Positions 55,323-63,159 of a stretch of 64,000 bases of DNA are shown piece by piece. The notes under the pieces are model-generated. The model saw only the letters and a program-made list of their open reading frames with translations, was not told where the DNA came from and made no database searches. The stretch lies in the NCBI RefSeq assembly GCF_002844195.1, contig NZ_PEND01000001.1, positions 806,001 to 870,000 of the forward strand, in the 5' to 3' direction. Position 1 is the first letter of the stretch; every line of letters starts with the position of its first letter. The DNA is from Halegenticoccus soli (GTDB taxonomy: Archaea; Halobacteriota; Halobacteria; Halobacteriales; Haloferacaceae). The translations under genes and the position numbers were made by a program.

Positions 55323-56048
55323 TCACCGCTCCGCCGGGTCGACGACGCGGTTCCGGAGCGTCCCGACGCCCTCGTAGGTGATCTCGACGACGTCGCCCGG
55401 CTGTATCAGTCCGGGGTTCGCCGGGCTGCCGAAGGCCACGACGTCGCCCGGGCGGAAGGTGAACCGCTCGGAGAGGAAGGCGACGACCTCGAACGGGTCG
55501 AACAGCATCAGCTCCGTGTTCGCCTCCTGTCGCCGCTCGCCGTTGATCTCGGTGTGCATGTCGAGGCCGGTCGGGTCGACGTCGGTCTCGATCCACGGGC
55601 CGAGCGGCCCGGAACCGTCGAACGCCTTGCGGGCCGTCCGTCCGGGCTGGTCGAGCGCGTCGACGTCGTTCACGATCGTGTACCCGCGGACGACCTCCGG
55701 AACCTCCGCCGGCGCGAGGTCCCGGCAGCGCTCGCCGATCACGGCCGCCAGTTCGCCGGCGTAGGTGAGTTCCCCGGTGAACGAGGGGTACGGGACGGGC
55801 TCTTCGTGCGCGATGACCGACGCCGGCGGCTTGATGAAGAAGTCCGGTTCCTCGGGGCGCTCGTACGCCATCTGCTCCAGCGTCTCCGCGTAGTTCCGCC
55901 CGACGCAGTACAGTGCCGACGGCTCGCACGGCGCGAGCAACGCCGCGTCGGTCCCCACGGCGTACTCGTTCCCGTCGGTGACGACGACTCCGTCCCGGTA
56001 CTCGCCTGTGACGACTCCGTCCGGGGTCGACGCGCGAGCGATTCGCAT
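55323..56048 (-). CDS. Fumarylacetoacetate hydrolase-family enzyme
   Basis: A 241-residue FAH-superfamily protein acting on beta-diketo or oxo-acid compounds such as acylpyruvate or 2-hydroxyhepta-dienedioate (precise substrate unknown). Signature LYCVGRNYAETLEQM, metal-binding Glu pair in FTGELTYAGELAAVIGERC, Asp in TIVNDVDALD and the C-terminal VVAFGSPANPGLIQPGDVVEITYEGVG, where relatives usually have TGTPxGVGP. Convergent with the dehydrogenase; possible role in clearing oxo acids such as oxaloacetate enol. Confidence 0.87.
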   Translation of the reverse strand: MRIARASTPDGVVTGEYRDGVVVTDGNEYAVGTDAALLAPCEPSALYCVGRNYAETLEQMAYERPEEPDFFIKPPASVIAHEEPVPYPSFTGELTYAGELAAVIGERCRDLAPAEVPEVVRGYTIVNDVDALDQPGRTARKAFDGSGPLGPWIETDVDPTGLDMHTEINGERRQEANTELMLFDPFEVVAFLSERFTFRPGDVVAFGSPANPGLIQPGDVVEITYEGVGTLRNRVVDPAER

Positions 56049-56097
56049 ACCGAACGGTCGGAAGTGTCCGTTAAATGCGTGTCGGGACCGCGCGGGT

Positions 56098-56160
56098 CCG
56101 ATCCGCTACCGATCAGTCGGCCGCGCGCAACCGATCCGCTACTGATCGATCGGCCGCGCG
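56098..56160. repeat. Two 30-base imperfect direct repeats
   Basis: Units at 56098-56127 and 56131-56160 (gatccgctaccgatcagtcgg versus a gatccgctactgatcgatcgg variant), separated by three bases; about 27 of 30 positions identical. Just after asd. Only two units, so not CRISPR. Confidence 0.7.
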
Positions 56161-56171
56161 GCGGACGCCAT

Positions 56172-57212
56172 CTACACCCAGCCGTTCTCGACGAGCAGTT
56201 CGCCGTTGAGGACGCTCGCGCCGGCCGCGCCGCGGATCGTGTTGTGCGACAGGCAGTTGTACTTCACGCCCCGGGCCGTCTCCTGGATCCCGCCGGCGGA
56301 GACCTGCATCCCCCGGCCGCGCATGCGGTCGAGCCGCGGCTGCGGGCGGTCGGGTTCGTCCGGGCCGAAGACGTGGATGAGTCGATCGGGCGAACTCGGG
56401 AGGTCGAGCCCCTCCGTCGAGCGCATCGCGTCCGCCACCTCGTCGGCGCTCGGGCGCTCCGCGAGGTCCGCGAAGACGTTCTCCAGGTGCCCGTCGAGCG
56501 ACGGGACGCGGTTGCAGGACGCGGAAACCTCCACGTCGTGCCACGTCACCGCTGCGCCGTCGAACGTTCCGAGGAGCTTCCGGCTCTCGGTCTCCATCTT
56601 CTCCTCCTCGCCGCCGATGTGGGGGAGGACGTTGTCGATGATCTCCATCGAGGTGACCCCGGAGTAGCCCGCGCCGGAGACGGCCTGGAGCGTCGAAACG
56701 TGCGCGCGCTTTAGCCCGAAGTCGTCGAGCGCGGCGAGCGTCGGGACCATCGTGATGGTCGAGCAGTTCGGGTTCTTGATAAGCGCGCCGTCCCAGCCCC
56801 GCTCGTCGCGCTGGACCTCGATGAGGTCGAGGTGGTCCGCGTTGACTTCGGGGATGGTGAGGGGCACGTCGTCGGCCGTTCGCTCGTTCGAGGAGTTCGA
56901 GGAGATCACGAAGCCGGCCTCCGCCAGCTCCGGTTCGACGGCCTCCGCGACGCTCGACGGCAGCGACGAAAAGAGGAGATCGACGTCGTCGGGGACGTCC
57001 TCCGCGGCGGTCCGCCGGACGGTGAGATCCGCCACGTCCTCCGGGATGGGCGTGTCGACGCGCCACTTCGCCGCCTCGCGGTACGGCTTGCCCGCGCTGT
57101 CGTCGCTCGCGGTCACGGTCGCGAGTTCGAACGTCGGGTGATCGTCGAGGAGCTGGATGAACCGCTGTCCGACTGCACCGGTGGCGCCGAGGATGCCGAC
57201 TCGTACTGACAT
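56172..57212 (-). CDS. asd: Aspartate-semialdehyde dehydrogenase
   Basis: Makes L-aspartate-4-semialdehyde from aspartyl phosphate for lysine, threonine and methionine synthesis (346 aa). Landmarks: MSVRVGILGATGAVGQRFIQLL, VISSNSSNERTADDVPLTIPEVN, NPNCSTITMVPTLAAL and active-site Cys in VEVSASCNRVPSLDGHLE. The ATG at 57212 (MSVRVGI) is chosen. Its substrate is the product expected from the DoeD-like aminotransferase at 25445, so semialdehyde made by ectoine breakdown can enter or leave metabolism here. Ends in TAG. Confidence 0.95.
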   Translation of the reverse strand: MSVRVGILGATGAVGQRFIQLLDDHPTFELATVTASDDSAGKPYREAAKWRVDTPIPEDVADLTVRRTAAEDVPDDVDLLFSSLPSSVAEAVEPELAEAGFVISSNSSNERTADDVPLTIPEVNADHLDLIEVQRDERGWDGALIKNPNCSTITMVPTLAALDDFGLKRAHVSTLQAVSGAGYSGVTSMEIIDNVLPHIGGEEEKMETESRKLLGTFDGAAVTWHDVEVSASCNRVPSLDGHLENVFADLAERPSADEVADAMRSTEGLDLPSSPDRLIHVFGPDEPDRPQPRLDRMRGRGMQVSAGGIQETARGVKYNCLSHNTIRGAAGASVLNGELLVENGWV

Positions 57213-57541
57213 TGCCGTGTGGTTGGGTGGCACGAGCATAAGGGGGTTTGGATTCGCGCCGATCTTCGCCGTCCCCTCCCCGCGTTTCGCGGGTCGACGA
57301 CGGCGGGGCGGCGCGGCCGAGAGATCGACGCGAAACGGATCGATCCGCCGTCGATCGGCCGCCCGAAGCGGTCGCAGCCCGACGTATCTGCGATCCCTCC
57401 GCCGCTCGTTCGTCGGCGCCCGTCGACCGTCTCGCTCGCGTCGCCGCTCCGCGGTTCGCCCCCATCCGGTCGGCCGTTCCGGAAAAAATTTTGCGGGGGC
57501 GGATGAGACACTTTATCTGGTTCGCCCCGGTGGACCGAGGC
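57213..57541. other. Gene-free intergenic region
   Basis: About 330 bases between divergent genes. An AT-rich tract ggaaaaaattttg (about 57480-57492) and the TATA-like ctttatctg at about 57510-57517 form the likely promoter of the receiver-PAS gene. Confidence 0.6.
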
Positions 57542-58648
57542 ATGGCTTGTCGGATGACCGTCCTGCTCGTGGACGACGAGCCGGGGTTGGCGGATCTCGC
57601 GGCGTCCTTCCTCGAACGCCACCTCCACGGGATCGAGACGCGCACGGCGACCACCGTCGACGCCGCGCTCTCCGCCGTTCGATCGGCGGACGCGATCGAC
57701 TGCGTCGTGAGCGACTACGACCTCGGCGAGCGGACCGGACTCGACCTCCTCGACGGCGTCCGTTCGGCGGGCGTCGAGGTCCCGTTCGTGCTCTTCACGG
57801 GGAAGGGAAGCGAGGAGATCGCGAGCGACGCCCTGCGCGCGGGGGTCACGGATTACCTCCGGAAGGAGGCGGGCACGGAACAGTACCGGGTGCTGGCGAA
57901 CCGCGTCGAACGGGCGGTCGCGGCGCGGCGGGCCGAGCGCGCCGCGCGCCGGAACGAGGCGCTGCTGCGCGGCGCTGTCGACGCGCTCGACGACGTCTTC
58001 TACCTGTTCGACCGGGACGGCTCGTTCGTCCTCTGGAACGACGCGCTGAGCGACGCGACCGGCTACGGCGACGCCGAGATCGAGTCGATGTCGCCGACGG
58101 ACTTCTTCGACGGCGAGGCGAAGGACCGCGTCGCGGAGGCGATCGAGACCGCCTTCGACCGGGGGCGGGTGACGATCGAGACGGAGCTCTCGACGAAGGG
58201 CGGGCGGCGGATCCCCTACGAGTTCACCGGTGCGCGCCTCACGGACGGGGACGGGGCGGAGATCGGCGTCTGCGGCGTCGGCCGCGACATCTCCCGCCGA
58301 ACCACCCTGGAACGGGAACTCGACGCCCTGCTGAACCGCGTGACGGACGCGTTTCTCGGTCTCGACGCGGACTGGCGGTACACGTACCTGAACCGTCGGG
58401 CGGAGGAGCTGCTCGGCCGCACCGGCGACGACCTCCTCGGGCGGCGCGTCTGGGACGCCTTCCCGGAACTGCGCGACAGCCGGATCGGCGCGGCGATGCG
58501 GCGGGCGGTGGAGACCGGCGACCAGCTCACGGTCGAGGGGTACTACGAGCCGCTCGAAACCGGGTTCGCCTGCCACCTTTACCCGTCGGAGACGGGACTT
58601 TCCGTCTACTTCCGCGAGGTTTCGAGCGCGAACGGCGGCGACGGCTGA
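57542..58648 (+). CDS. Receiver-PAS-PAS signalling protein
   Basis: A 368-residue protein: receiver domain (residues 6-120) with acidic pocket LLVDDEPG and probable phospho-Asp58 in VVSDYDLGERTG, Thr in VLFTGKGSEEI and Lys in DYLRKEAG; PAS 1 (about 140-250, VDALDDVFYLFDRDGSFVLWNDALSDATGY, GVGRDIS); PAS 2 (about 265-360, VTDAFLGLDADWRYTYLNRRAEELLGRTG). No histidine kinase domain follows, so it senses through PAS and relays without phosphotransfer, or partners with a separate kinase. A TATA-like ctttatctg 25-33 bases before the ATG supports the 57542 start. Confidence 0.9.
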   Translation: MACRMTVLLVDDEPGLADLAASFLERHLHGIETRTATTVDAALSAVRSADAIDCVVSDYDLGERTGLDLLDGVRSAGVEVPFVLFTGKGSEEIASDALRAGVTDYLRKEAGTEQYRVLANRVERAVAARRAERAARRNEALLRGAVDALDDVFYLFDRDGSFVLWNDALSDATGYGDAEIESMSPTDFFDGEAKDRVAEAIETAFDRGRVTIETELSTKGGRRIPYEFTGARLTDGDGAEIGVCGVGRDISRRTTLERELDALLNRVTDAFLGLDADWRYTYLNRRAEELLGRTGDDLLGRRVWDAFPELRDSRIGAAMRRAVETGDQLTVEGYYEPLETGFACHLYPSETGLSVYFREVSSANGGDG

Positions 58649-59004
58649 GCGGCGGTCCGCCGGAGCAAAGAGCGGGGAAGAACGCCGCGCCCGACGCGGT
58701 ACCGGCCCGGCGTCCCTCGCCCGGCCACCCCGAGTTCCGCTCTCGTTCCCCCGCACGCGCCCTTCGAAACCAGTTTACGTCCCGGCGACCTAGTTCGACG
58801 AGCGTGCCTCTAGTCCCCGCCCGAGTCGTCCCGTCACGGGAGCGATGACCGCGCGGCGAACCCGGGCACGCGACATCGCGGTCTTCGGACCGCGGGTGCC
58901 GTCCGCCACCGCCCGCGGACCGCCCGGCACGAGGGTTTCCCGGCCGACTCGGCGCGCCGCCAGGAGTGACGCCGGCCGTTAGTGTTCCGGGCGTACACTT
59001 TCGA
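58649..59004. other. Gene-free region ending in a repeat
   Basis: About 355 bases. Nothing gene-like found. Its right end (58980-58998) carries repeat copy R1 of the toxin-antitoxin cassette array. Confidence 0.55.
58980..58998 (+). repeat. Direct repeat R1 (tagtgttccgggcgtacac)
   Basis: A 19-base copy just left of the first HTH-MazF module. Related copies R2 and R3 are at 59754-59804 and 60751-60809. Confidence 0.6.
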
Positions 59005-59334
59005 TCATCGTAGATACGTCGCTATCGCGTCCACGACTTCATCGACGAACTCCTCCGTGACTCGGCCCTGCCACGCAATCAGATCCTCGATACGCGGCGA
59101 GTGGACTGCCCACGGAGAAACGAACGACTCCCGGGGAACGCCACCGATTTCCCAGACCTCATCGTCGAGTGGTAGGGATACGTCGTACGCTTTCGTAGAC
59201 ACCGCAACCGCGACGAACTGTTCGTGGCCGAACGGATGCGAATCGTTGTTCACGATGACCCACGGCCGCTGGCGGTCGTCACCGAGTTTGAACGGGTCGC
59301 TACTCCGAACGACGTCACCGCGCTCCGGTTGCAT
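59005..59334 (-). CDS. MazF/PemK-like toxin
   Basis: A 109-residue PemK-type endoribonuclease-like protein: MQPERGDVVRSSDPFKLGDDRQRPWVIVNNDSHPFGHEQFVAVAVSTKAYDVSLPL, with the first-strand motif RGDVV and the conserved hydrophobic core of the SH3-like fold, VSPWAVHSPRIEDLIAWQGRVTE. It follows the HTH gene by three bases in the same direction. Module 1 of two. Toxicity is inference by fold only. Confidence 0.85.
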   Translation of the reverse strand: MQPERGDVVRSSDPFKLGDDRQRPWVIVNNDSHPFGHEQFVAVAVSTKAYDVSLPLDDEVWEIGGVPRESFVSPWAVHSPRIEDLIAWQGRVTEEFVDEVVDAIATYLR

Positions 59335-59337
59335 CGG

Positions 59338-59697
59338 TCAGCCGTCCTCACTTGGATGCGGGCTATCGGGCGCAGCTGCGTCCCAGTCGCCGGTATCGAT
59401 GCCGCCGTCCGACTCGTCGAGCCGTTCGCTCGTCCGATGGAGGTCGTACGCGGCGGCGACGCGCTCCTGATCGTTCGTAATCGCCCAGTATTGGCCCCTA
59501 TGTCGGACGAGTTCACGCTCTTTTAGTCGTGTGAGGGCGGTTCCAACCACGTTCGGGTCTTCGTCGATAGCGGTAGCGATCTCCGAACGTGTGAATGCCT
59601 GGTCGCGGTGCGTGTAGAGATACGTGGCCACTTGCTCCGGCACGCTCGGCCCCTCCGGGAGGTTACCCGATTCGAACTCGTCGATACTCACCGGCAT
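59338..59697 (-). CDS. Winged-helix antitoxin-like regulator (module 1)
   Basis: A 119-residue DNA-binding protein: VPEQVATYLYTHRDQAFTRSEIATAIDEDPNVVGTALTRLKERELVRHRGQYWAITND, a MarR-like winged helix, then an acidic C-terminal tail of about 45 residues (SDGGIDTGDWDAAAPDSPHP) that may interact with the toxin. It precedes the toxin with a three-base gap. ATG at 59697 is preceded by two tgcgtaa direct repeats (59700-59706 and 59743-59749) that could be its operator. Confidence 0.85.
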   Translation of the reverse strand: MPVSIDEFESGNLPEGPSVPEQVATYLYTHRDQAFTRSEIATAIDEDPNVVGTALTRLKERELVRHRGQYWAITNDQERVAAAYDLHRTSERLDESDGGIDTGDWDAAAPDSPHPSEDG

Positions 59698-59753
59698 ACT
59701 GCGTAATTGACGTTCTGAGGTAATGAGTGTACTGCCGTACTTTGCGTAACGAG

Positions 59754-59804
59754 CTACTAGCGGATTCTCGCTCGGTAGTGTTCCGGGCGCACATCGACCT
59801 TTTA
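59754..59804 (+). repeat. Direct repeat R2 between the two HTH-MazF modules
   Basis: Contains ctactagcggattctcgctcgg followed by tagtgttccgggcgcacat and a cttttac end. R3 matches across the whole length with a small internal insertion. Confidence 0.65.
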
Positions 59805-59985
59805 CGCTGCGCGCAGGCGGAGCCTGCGCTCGGTAACCTACTAGGAGATCTCGACCTCTCGATGTGGAGGGGATTCTCTGTGTCTCCTCGGGCCGTCCGG
59901 TTCGCAGAGCCAAGCGAGCGTCCGTAGCAGTTGAAGATCGAACACCGGCAGAAGTGCTTAGTACATCCGATACAAAGTAGTACAC

Positions 59986-60348
59986 ATGCCTATCAGCGCG
60001 GATCGATTCGAGCGTATCGACGACGGGGACGACGGTCCGAAACCCGGAACGAACGCAAACGAGATACTCTCGTTTCTCGCAGAACACGCCGATCAAGCGT
60101 TCACGCAGACCGAAATCGCAGAAGCCACCGGCGTCAACCGGGGTTCCGTCGGACCGACGTTGGTCCGACTTCGGGAAGACGGTCGGGTAGATCACAGGGG
60201 GACGTACTGGAGGATTAGCGACCACGTTCGCAGTGTAGACGCGGCGGTGGCTCACGCGAACGCCGTCGCTGCGAGCTACGAGGACGAACCGTTAGCGTAC
60301 GACGAGTGGCAGGAACACGCGGTCGATCCGCGTGAGGAACGTGAGTGA
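59986..60348 (+). CDS. Winged-helix antitoxin-like regulator (module 2)
   Basis: A 120-residue paralogue of the module-1 regulator: ANEILSFLAEHADQAFTQTEIAEATGVNRGSVGPTLVRLREDGRVDHRGTYWRISD, then an acidic C-terminal tail (AVAASYEDEPLAYDEWQEH). Divergent from module 1 with 288 bases between. Its TGA lies within the start region of the toxin gene, coupling the two. Confidence 0.85.
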   Translation: MPISADRFERIDDGDDGPKPGTNANEILSFLAEHADQAFTQTEIAEATGVNRGSVGPTLVRLREDGRVDHRGTYWRISDHVRSVDAAVAHANAVAASYEDEPLAYDEWQEHAVDPREERE

Positions 60349-60694
60349 CGCGTATCGGAAGGGAGATGTCTTTTGGGCACCCGACCCGTTCAGACAGGGC
60401 TCCAATCCTCGACTCTGGTTAGTTCTCGCCTCGGAGATGCTTCCGTATCCGGGCGAGGAATACGTCTGTGCCGCGCTCACGACGAGCGACCTGCCGGCGA
60501 ATTTCGAAGTCGGAGATGCGTGGGTAACCGGACGAAATCCGGATAAAACGTCCTACTGTTCACCCTGGGTCGTTGGGACCATCAAACATCGAGCAGTGGC
60601 GAACCCACAGGGGAGGATTACGACCGCGTTCACCGACCGGATGATCGAGCGATGCGAGGAATTTCTCGATTCGTCGGATTCCTCCCACGGCTAA
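60332..60694 (+). CDS. MazF-like toxin (module 2), C-terminus formed by a hairpin
   Basis: A 120-residue MazF-like protein: AYRKGDVFWAPDPFRQGSNPRLWLVLASEMLPYPGEEYVCAALTTSDL, then TSYCSPWVVGTIKHRAVANPQGRITTAFTDRMIERCEEFLD. Start could be GTG 60332 or GTG 60341, both overlapping the HTH stop. The last residues SSDSSHG and the TAA come from a perfect hairpin (60684-60703) typical of IS1341-type element ends, so the original end was probably replaced. Confidence 0.8.
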   Translation: MRNVSDAYRKGDVFWAPDPFRQGSNPRLWLVLASEMLPYPGEEYVCAALTTSDLPANFEVGDAWVTGRNPDKTSYCSPWVVGTIKHRAVANPQGRITTAFTDRMIERCEEFLDSSDSSHG

Positions 60695-60703
60695 AGCCGT
60701 GGG
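60684..60703. repeat. IS-end-like hairpin CCCACGGC-TAAA-GCCGTGGG
   Basis: A perfect 8-base-arm hairpin with loop TAAA. It supplies the stop codon of the module-2 toxin (TAA at 60692-60694). Hairpins of this kind are known at ends of haloarchaeal IS200/IS605-type elements. Confidence 0.6.
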
Positions 60704-60750
60704 CTTCCTCCTCGCATCTCTGTGAATCGGATTCACGAGGCCTTGTCGAT

Positions 60751-60809
60751 CTACTGGCGGATTCTCGCACGGTAGTGTTCCGGGTGTACATTTCACAGGT
60801 CCTTTTACT
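60751..60809 (+). repeat. Direct repeat R3 (right of module 2)
   Basis: Carries ctactggcggattctcgcacgg and tagtgttccgggtgtacat, then tttcacaggtccttttac. Same orientation as R1 and R2, so modules 1 and 2 are each delimited by copies. Confidence 0.65.
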
Positions 60810-60857
60810 ATGTAACCGGAGATACGATTGACATCCTCCACGCGCCTAAAGGCGTCC

Positions 60858-60906
60858 CCAGAACGCTTCGCGTTCTGGTGTGCGGACGAGACGCTCCGCG
60901 TCTCGT
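60858..60906. repeat. Two perfect hairpins at the tnpB 3' end
   Basis: Hairpin 1 at 60858-60878 (arms CCAGAACGC/GCGTTCTGG, loop TTC). Hairpin 2 at 60886-60906 (arms ACGAGACGC/GCGTCTCGT, loop TCC). Both are inside the element end, where the omega-RNA of a TnpB system would be encoded. Confidence 0.6.
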
Positions 60907-61046
60907 CAACGCGGGAATCCTCGCGCTCGGGGTCAGGTATCAGCGCCACCCCCGACGCGAGCGACTTTCTCCTATCCGCGGATACTCCGGTTTGTGCGTA
61001 CTTCTTTGGGACGGTGAGAGCGTGGTGACTCCAGCCACTCGTGGCT

Positions 61047-61082
<36 letters not shown>

Positions 61083-61103
61083 TGGTACGTCGGTGTGCCG
61101 TTG

Positions 61104-61124
61104 ACGAGACACTCCGTGTCTCGT
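61104..61124. repeat. Hairpin inside tnpB, close relative of the 60886 hairpin
   Basis: Arms ACGAGACAC/GTGTCTCGT, loop TCC. It differs from the 60886-60906 hairpin at one arm pair. It sits in frame in the tnpB C-terminus. Confidence 0.6.
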
Positions 61125-61576
61125 TCGCCAATCAGACCTCGAAGAGTTCTGATGACGTCTCAGGAACGACTCCGAGGCTACGAGGTCGGCGTGTCCTTCG
61201 AACCCGCACGAACACGTGAGCGTGTCCTGATGCCGAATCGTGTCCGTGGTCGAACCACAGTTCGGACACGTCTGACTCGTCCACGCCTCCGACCGGACTT
61301 CGACCGTGATGCCGTATTCCTCGGCGGTACACGCGAGTCGGTCGAGAAACGCCCGGAACGCCCAGAAGTTGTGCGTTTTCTCGTTGGCTCGAACCGACCA
61401 GTGCGTCTCCAGTACGTCGGTGAGGTCGCCGACGTACACCGTTGAAACGCCCTCCTCGTACAGGCGTTCGAGGAGGTCGCGCACCAGCGCGTTCTGTGCG
61501 TGGTCGCGCCGTCGCGTCCGGCCATGGTACAGTTGCCGAATCCGCTTCGAGGAGTAGCGTCCCTCGCGGAGTCGTC

Positions 61577-61621
61577 CGGAAGACGAAGTCTTCCGTGATT
61601 CCGAGAGATTTCGTCTCTCGG
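61577..61621. repeat. Two in-frame hairpins in the middle of tnpB
   Basis: Hairpin A 61577-61595 (arms CGGAAGAC/GTCTTCCG, loop GAA) and hairpin B 61601-61621 (arms CCGAGAGA/TCTCTCGG, loop TTTCG). They encode the Ser/Arg-rich stretch [13 protein letters not shown], which is not a usual TnpB motif and may be inserted. Confidence 0.55.
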
Positions 61622-62395
61622 GCAACTTCGATTGGAGCCGGGCAATCTCTCGCGTGGTGTCGTGGAACTGGTCGAACAGGTCGCGTCCGTGGTACAGGTA
61701 CTGTTGGCCAGTCGTGGTCGTACAGGCGACGAGGTTGTTCGCACCAATATCCAGAGCGGCTTCTTCCGAAGCCAGTGGTATATCCAGTCGAGAATCGTCC
61801 ACGGTGACTGGCTGAAAGGCCCTGAATTGGTTCGAAGACTGGTCGTAGTACAGTTCCAACCGACCCTGTTTGCCGTCCTACTTTGGAACGCCCGCCACTT
61901 CGAGGCGAAGACGCTCGGTGTAGCCGAGGTCGTACTTCTCTTTGAGTTCTTTCCCGACGGGGATTTCGAGGCGGGAGCGATCGCCCATCTCCAGCGTGTA
62001 CTGGTCGTTGCGGATGTACGTGCGGAGTGTTCGACCGTCGTCCTCGTTGCCCCAGTATCCGGGTGGGGAACAGTGTTCGCCCTTCTCTTTGAGCGAGAAG
62101 AACGATTTCCACGCGCGCTTGCTCTTGCGGATGAGTTGTTGAGCGGCGGCACTTCCGAGAACACCAACGTACTGTTTGCGGTAGTCTGCGGTGTCCCAGA
62201 CGGATTTGCCGTCGAAGTAGTTCTGGCGGTGTTCGTAGGTGAGTTCGTTCCAGAGGCTGGCTGAGGCGTCCAACAGTTCGTGGAGCAACTCCGCGTCCTG
62301 TTCGGAGCGGGGTCGGACGACGAAGGTGTTGGTTCGCCTCATCAACAACTGGTTGTACCGGGACGCACATAACTGTTCAGTTCGTGTGATACTGT

Positions 62396-62533
62396 ATGGT
62401 CGCTATCCGAATCGAGTTTGACGACGATGAACAGTACGAGCGGTTGAAGGAACTGAAGAAGCACCGTGGACTGACGTGGAAAGGGTTGCTCCTCGAAGGT
62501 GAGAGACGGGTTCTGGAACAGACCCCGGACTGA
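62396..62533 (+). CDS. Small accessory protein of IS1341-type elements (RHH-like)
   Basis: A 45-residue frame divergent to tnp[26 protein letters not shown], then [20 protein letters not shown]. The strand-helix-helix outline resembles ribbon-helix-helix proteins, and a small gene like it commonly accompanies tnpB in haloarchaea (from memory). It may control the element. The tail matches the usual WKGLL motif. Confidence 0.7.
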   Translation: MVAIRIEFDDDEQYERLKELKKHRGLTWKGLLLEGERRVLEQTPD

Positions 62534-62601
62534 GCGTCGTCGGTGGATTGCGTAGTACTGTGGTCGCTCGACCCTCGCCTGAAGGTGGGGCATGCGCTTG
62601 A

Positions 62602-62790
62602 TTATCTGTCACCGATGTTCCCGTTCACTCCGTTCAGTCCGTACGAAACACGTTCTCGAACCTCTTCGGGAGGGAGTACCGCCGAGCCGTCGTGTACGCG
62701 GACGCCGACGGGGAGACGGTTCTCCACGAGGGGGCCGTCCACCACGTCGACGTCCGGTCGGACGAGTCTGCCGGCCGCGGAAGCCGCTGA
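62602..62790 (+). pseudogene. Possible 5'-truncated gene remnant beside the IS
   Basis: An open frame without an ATG, from just after a TGA (62599-62601) to a TGA at 62788-62790. Its second half reads NTFSNLFGREYRRAVVYADADGETVLHEGAVHHVDVRSDESAGRGSR, which looks like a genuine protein end. The missing start falls about where the IS would have inserted, suggesting truncation. Confidence 0.35.
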
Positions 62791-62867
62791 TTCGGTCGGC
62801 GGCGAGACGCGGATCTCCGGCCGCGCCGGAGCGCAACCCACATTTCCCAGCGCCGTTTGCGGAGCGT

Positions 62868-63080
62868 ATGGACCGCTCGCAGTTCGTCCGCCTCTCGCTT
62901 CTCGCGTTCGGGCTCGTCCTCCTGAGTTTTCTCGTCCTCGGCACGACGCGGATCGTCCTCCCGTTCCGCGTCGCACAGCTCCTGGCCGCGCCGGTCGTCG
63001 CGGCGGCGTTCCTCCTCGTGGTCTTCCTGTTCGTCCGCGCCGTGCTCGCGGCGACGGGCGTGCTCCCGATCGAGGAGTGA
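62868..63080 (+). CDS. Small two-helix membrane protein
   Basis: A 70-residue protein: MDRSQFVRLSLLAFGLVLLSFLVLGTTRIVLPFRVAQLLAAPVVAAAFLLVVFLFVRAVLAATGVLPIEE. Two membrane helices separated by a short RIVLPFR loop. Not recognised; similar tiny membrane proteins are common in haloarchaea. ATG at 62868. Confidence 0.75.
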   Translation: MDRSQFVRLSLLAFGLVLLSFLVLGTTRIVLPFRVAQLLAAPVVAAAFLLVVFLFVRAVLAATGVLPIEE

Positions 63081-63159
63081 CCGGTCCGCCTCCGAACCGA
63101 CCCATCGACCGCTGTCGTGGGATGGAAACCGTTTTTCGCCCGCCGGGCGAAGCCCGCCC

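Noticed and set aside
56098-56160. CRISPR-like repeat pair
   Set aside because: Only two units, 3-base spacer and no cas genes.
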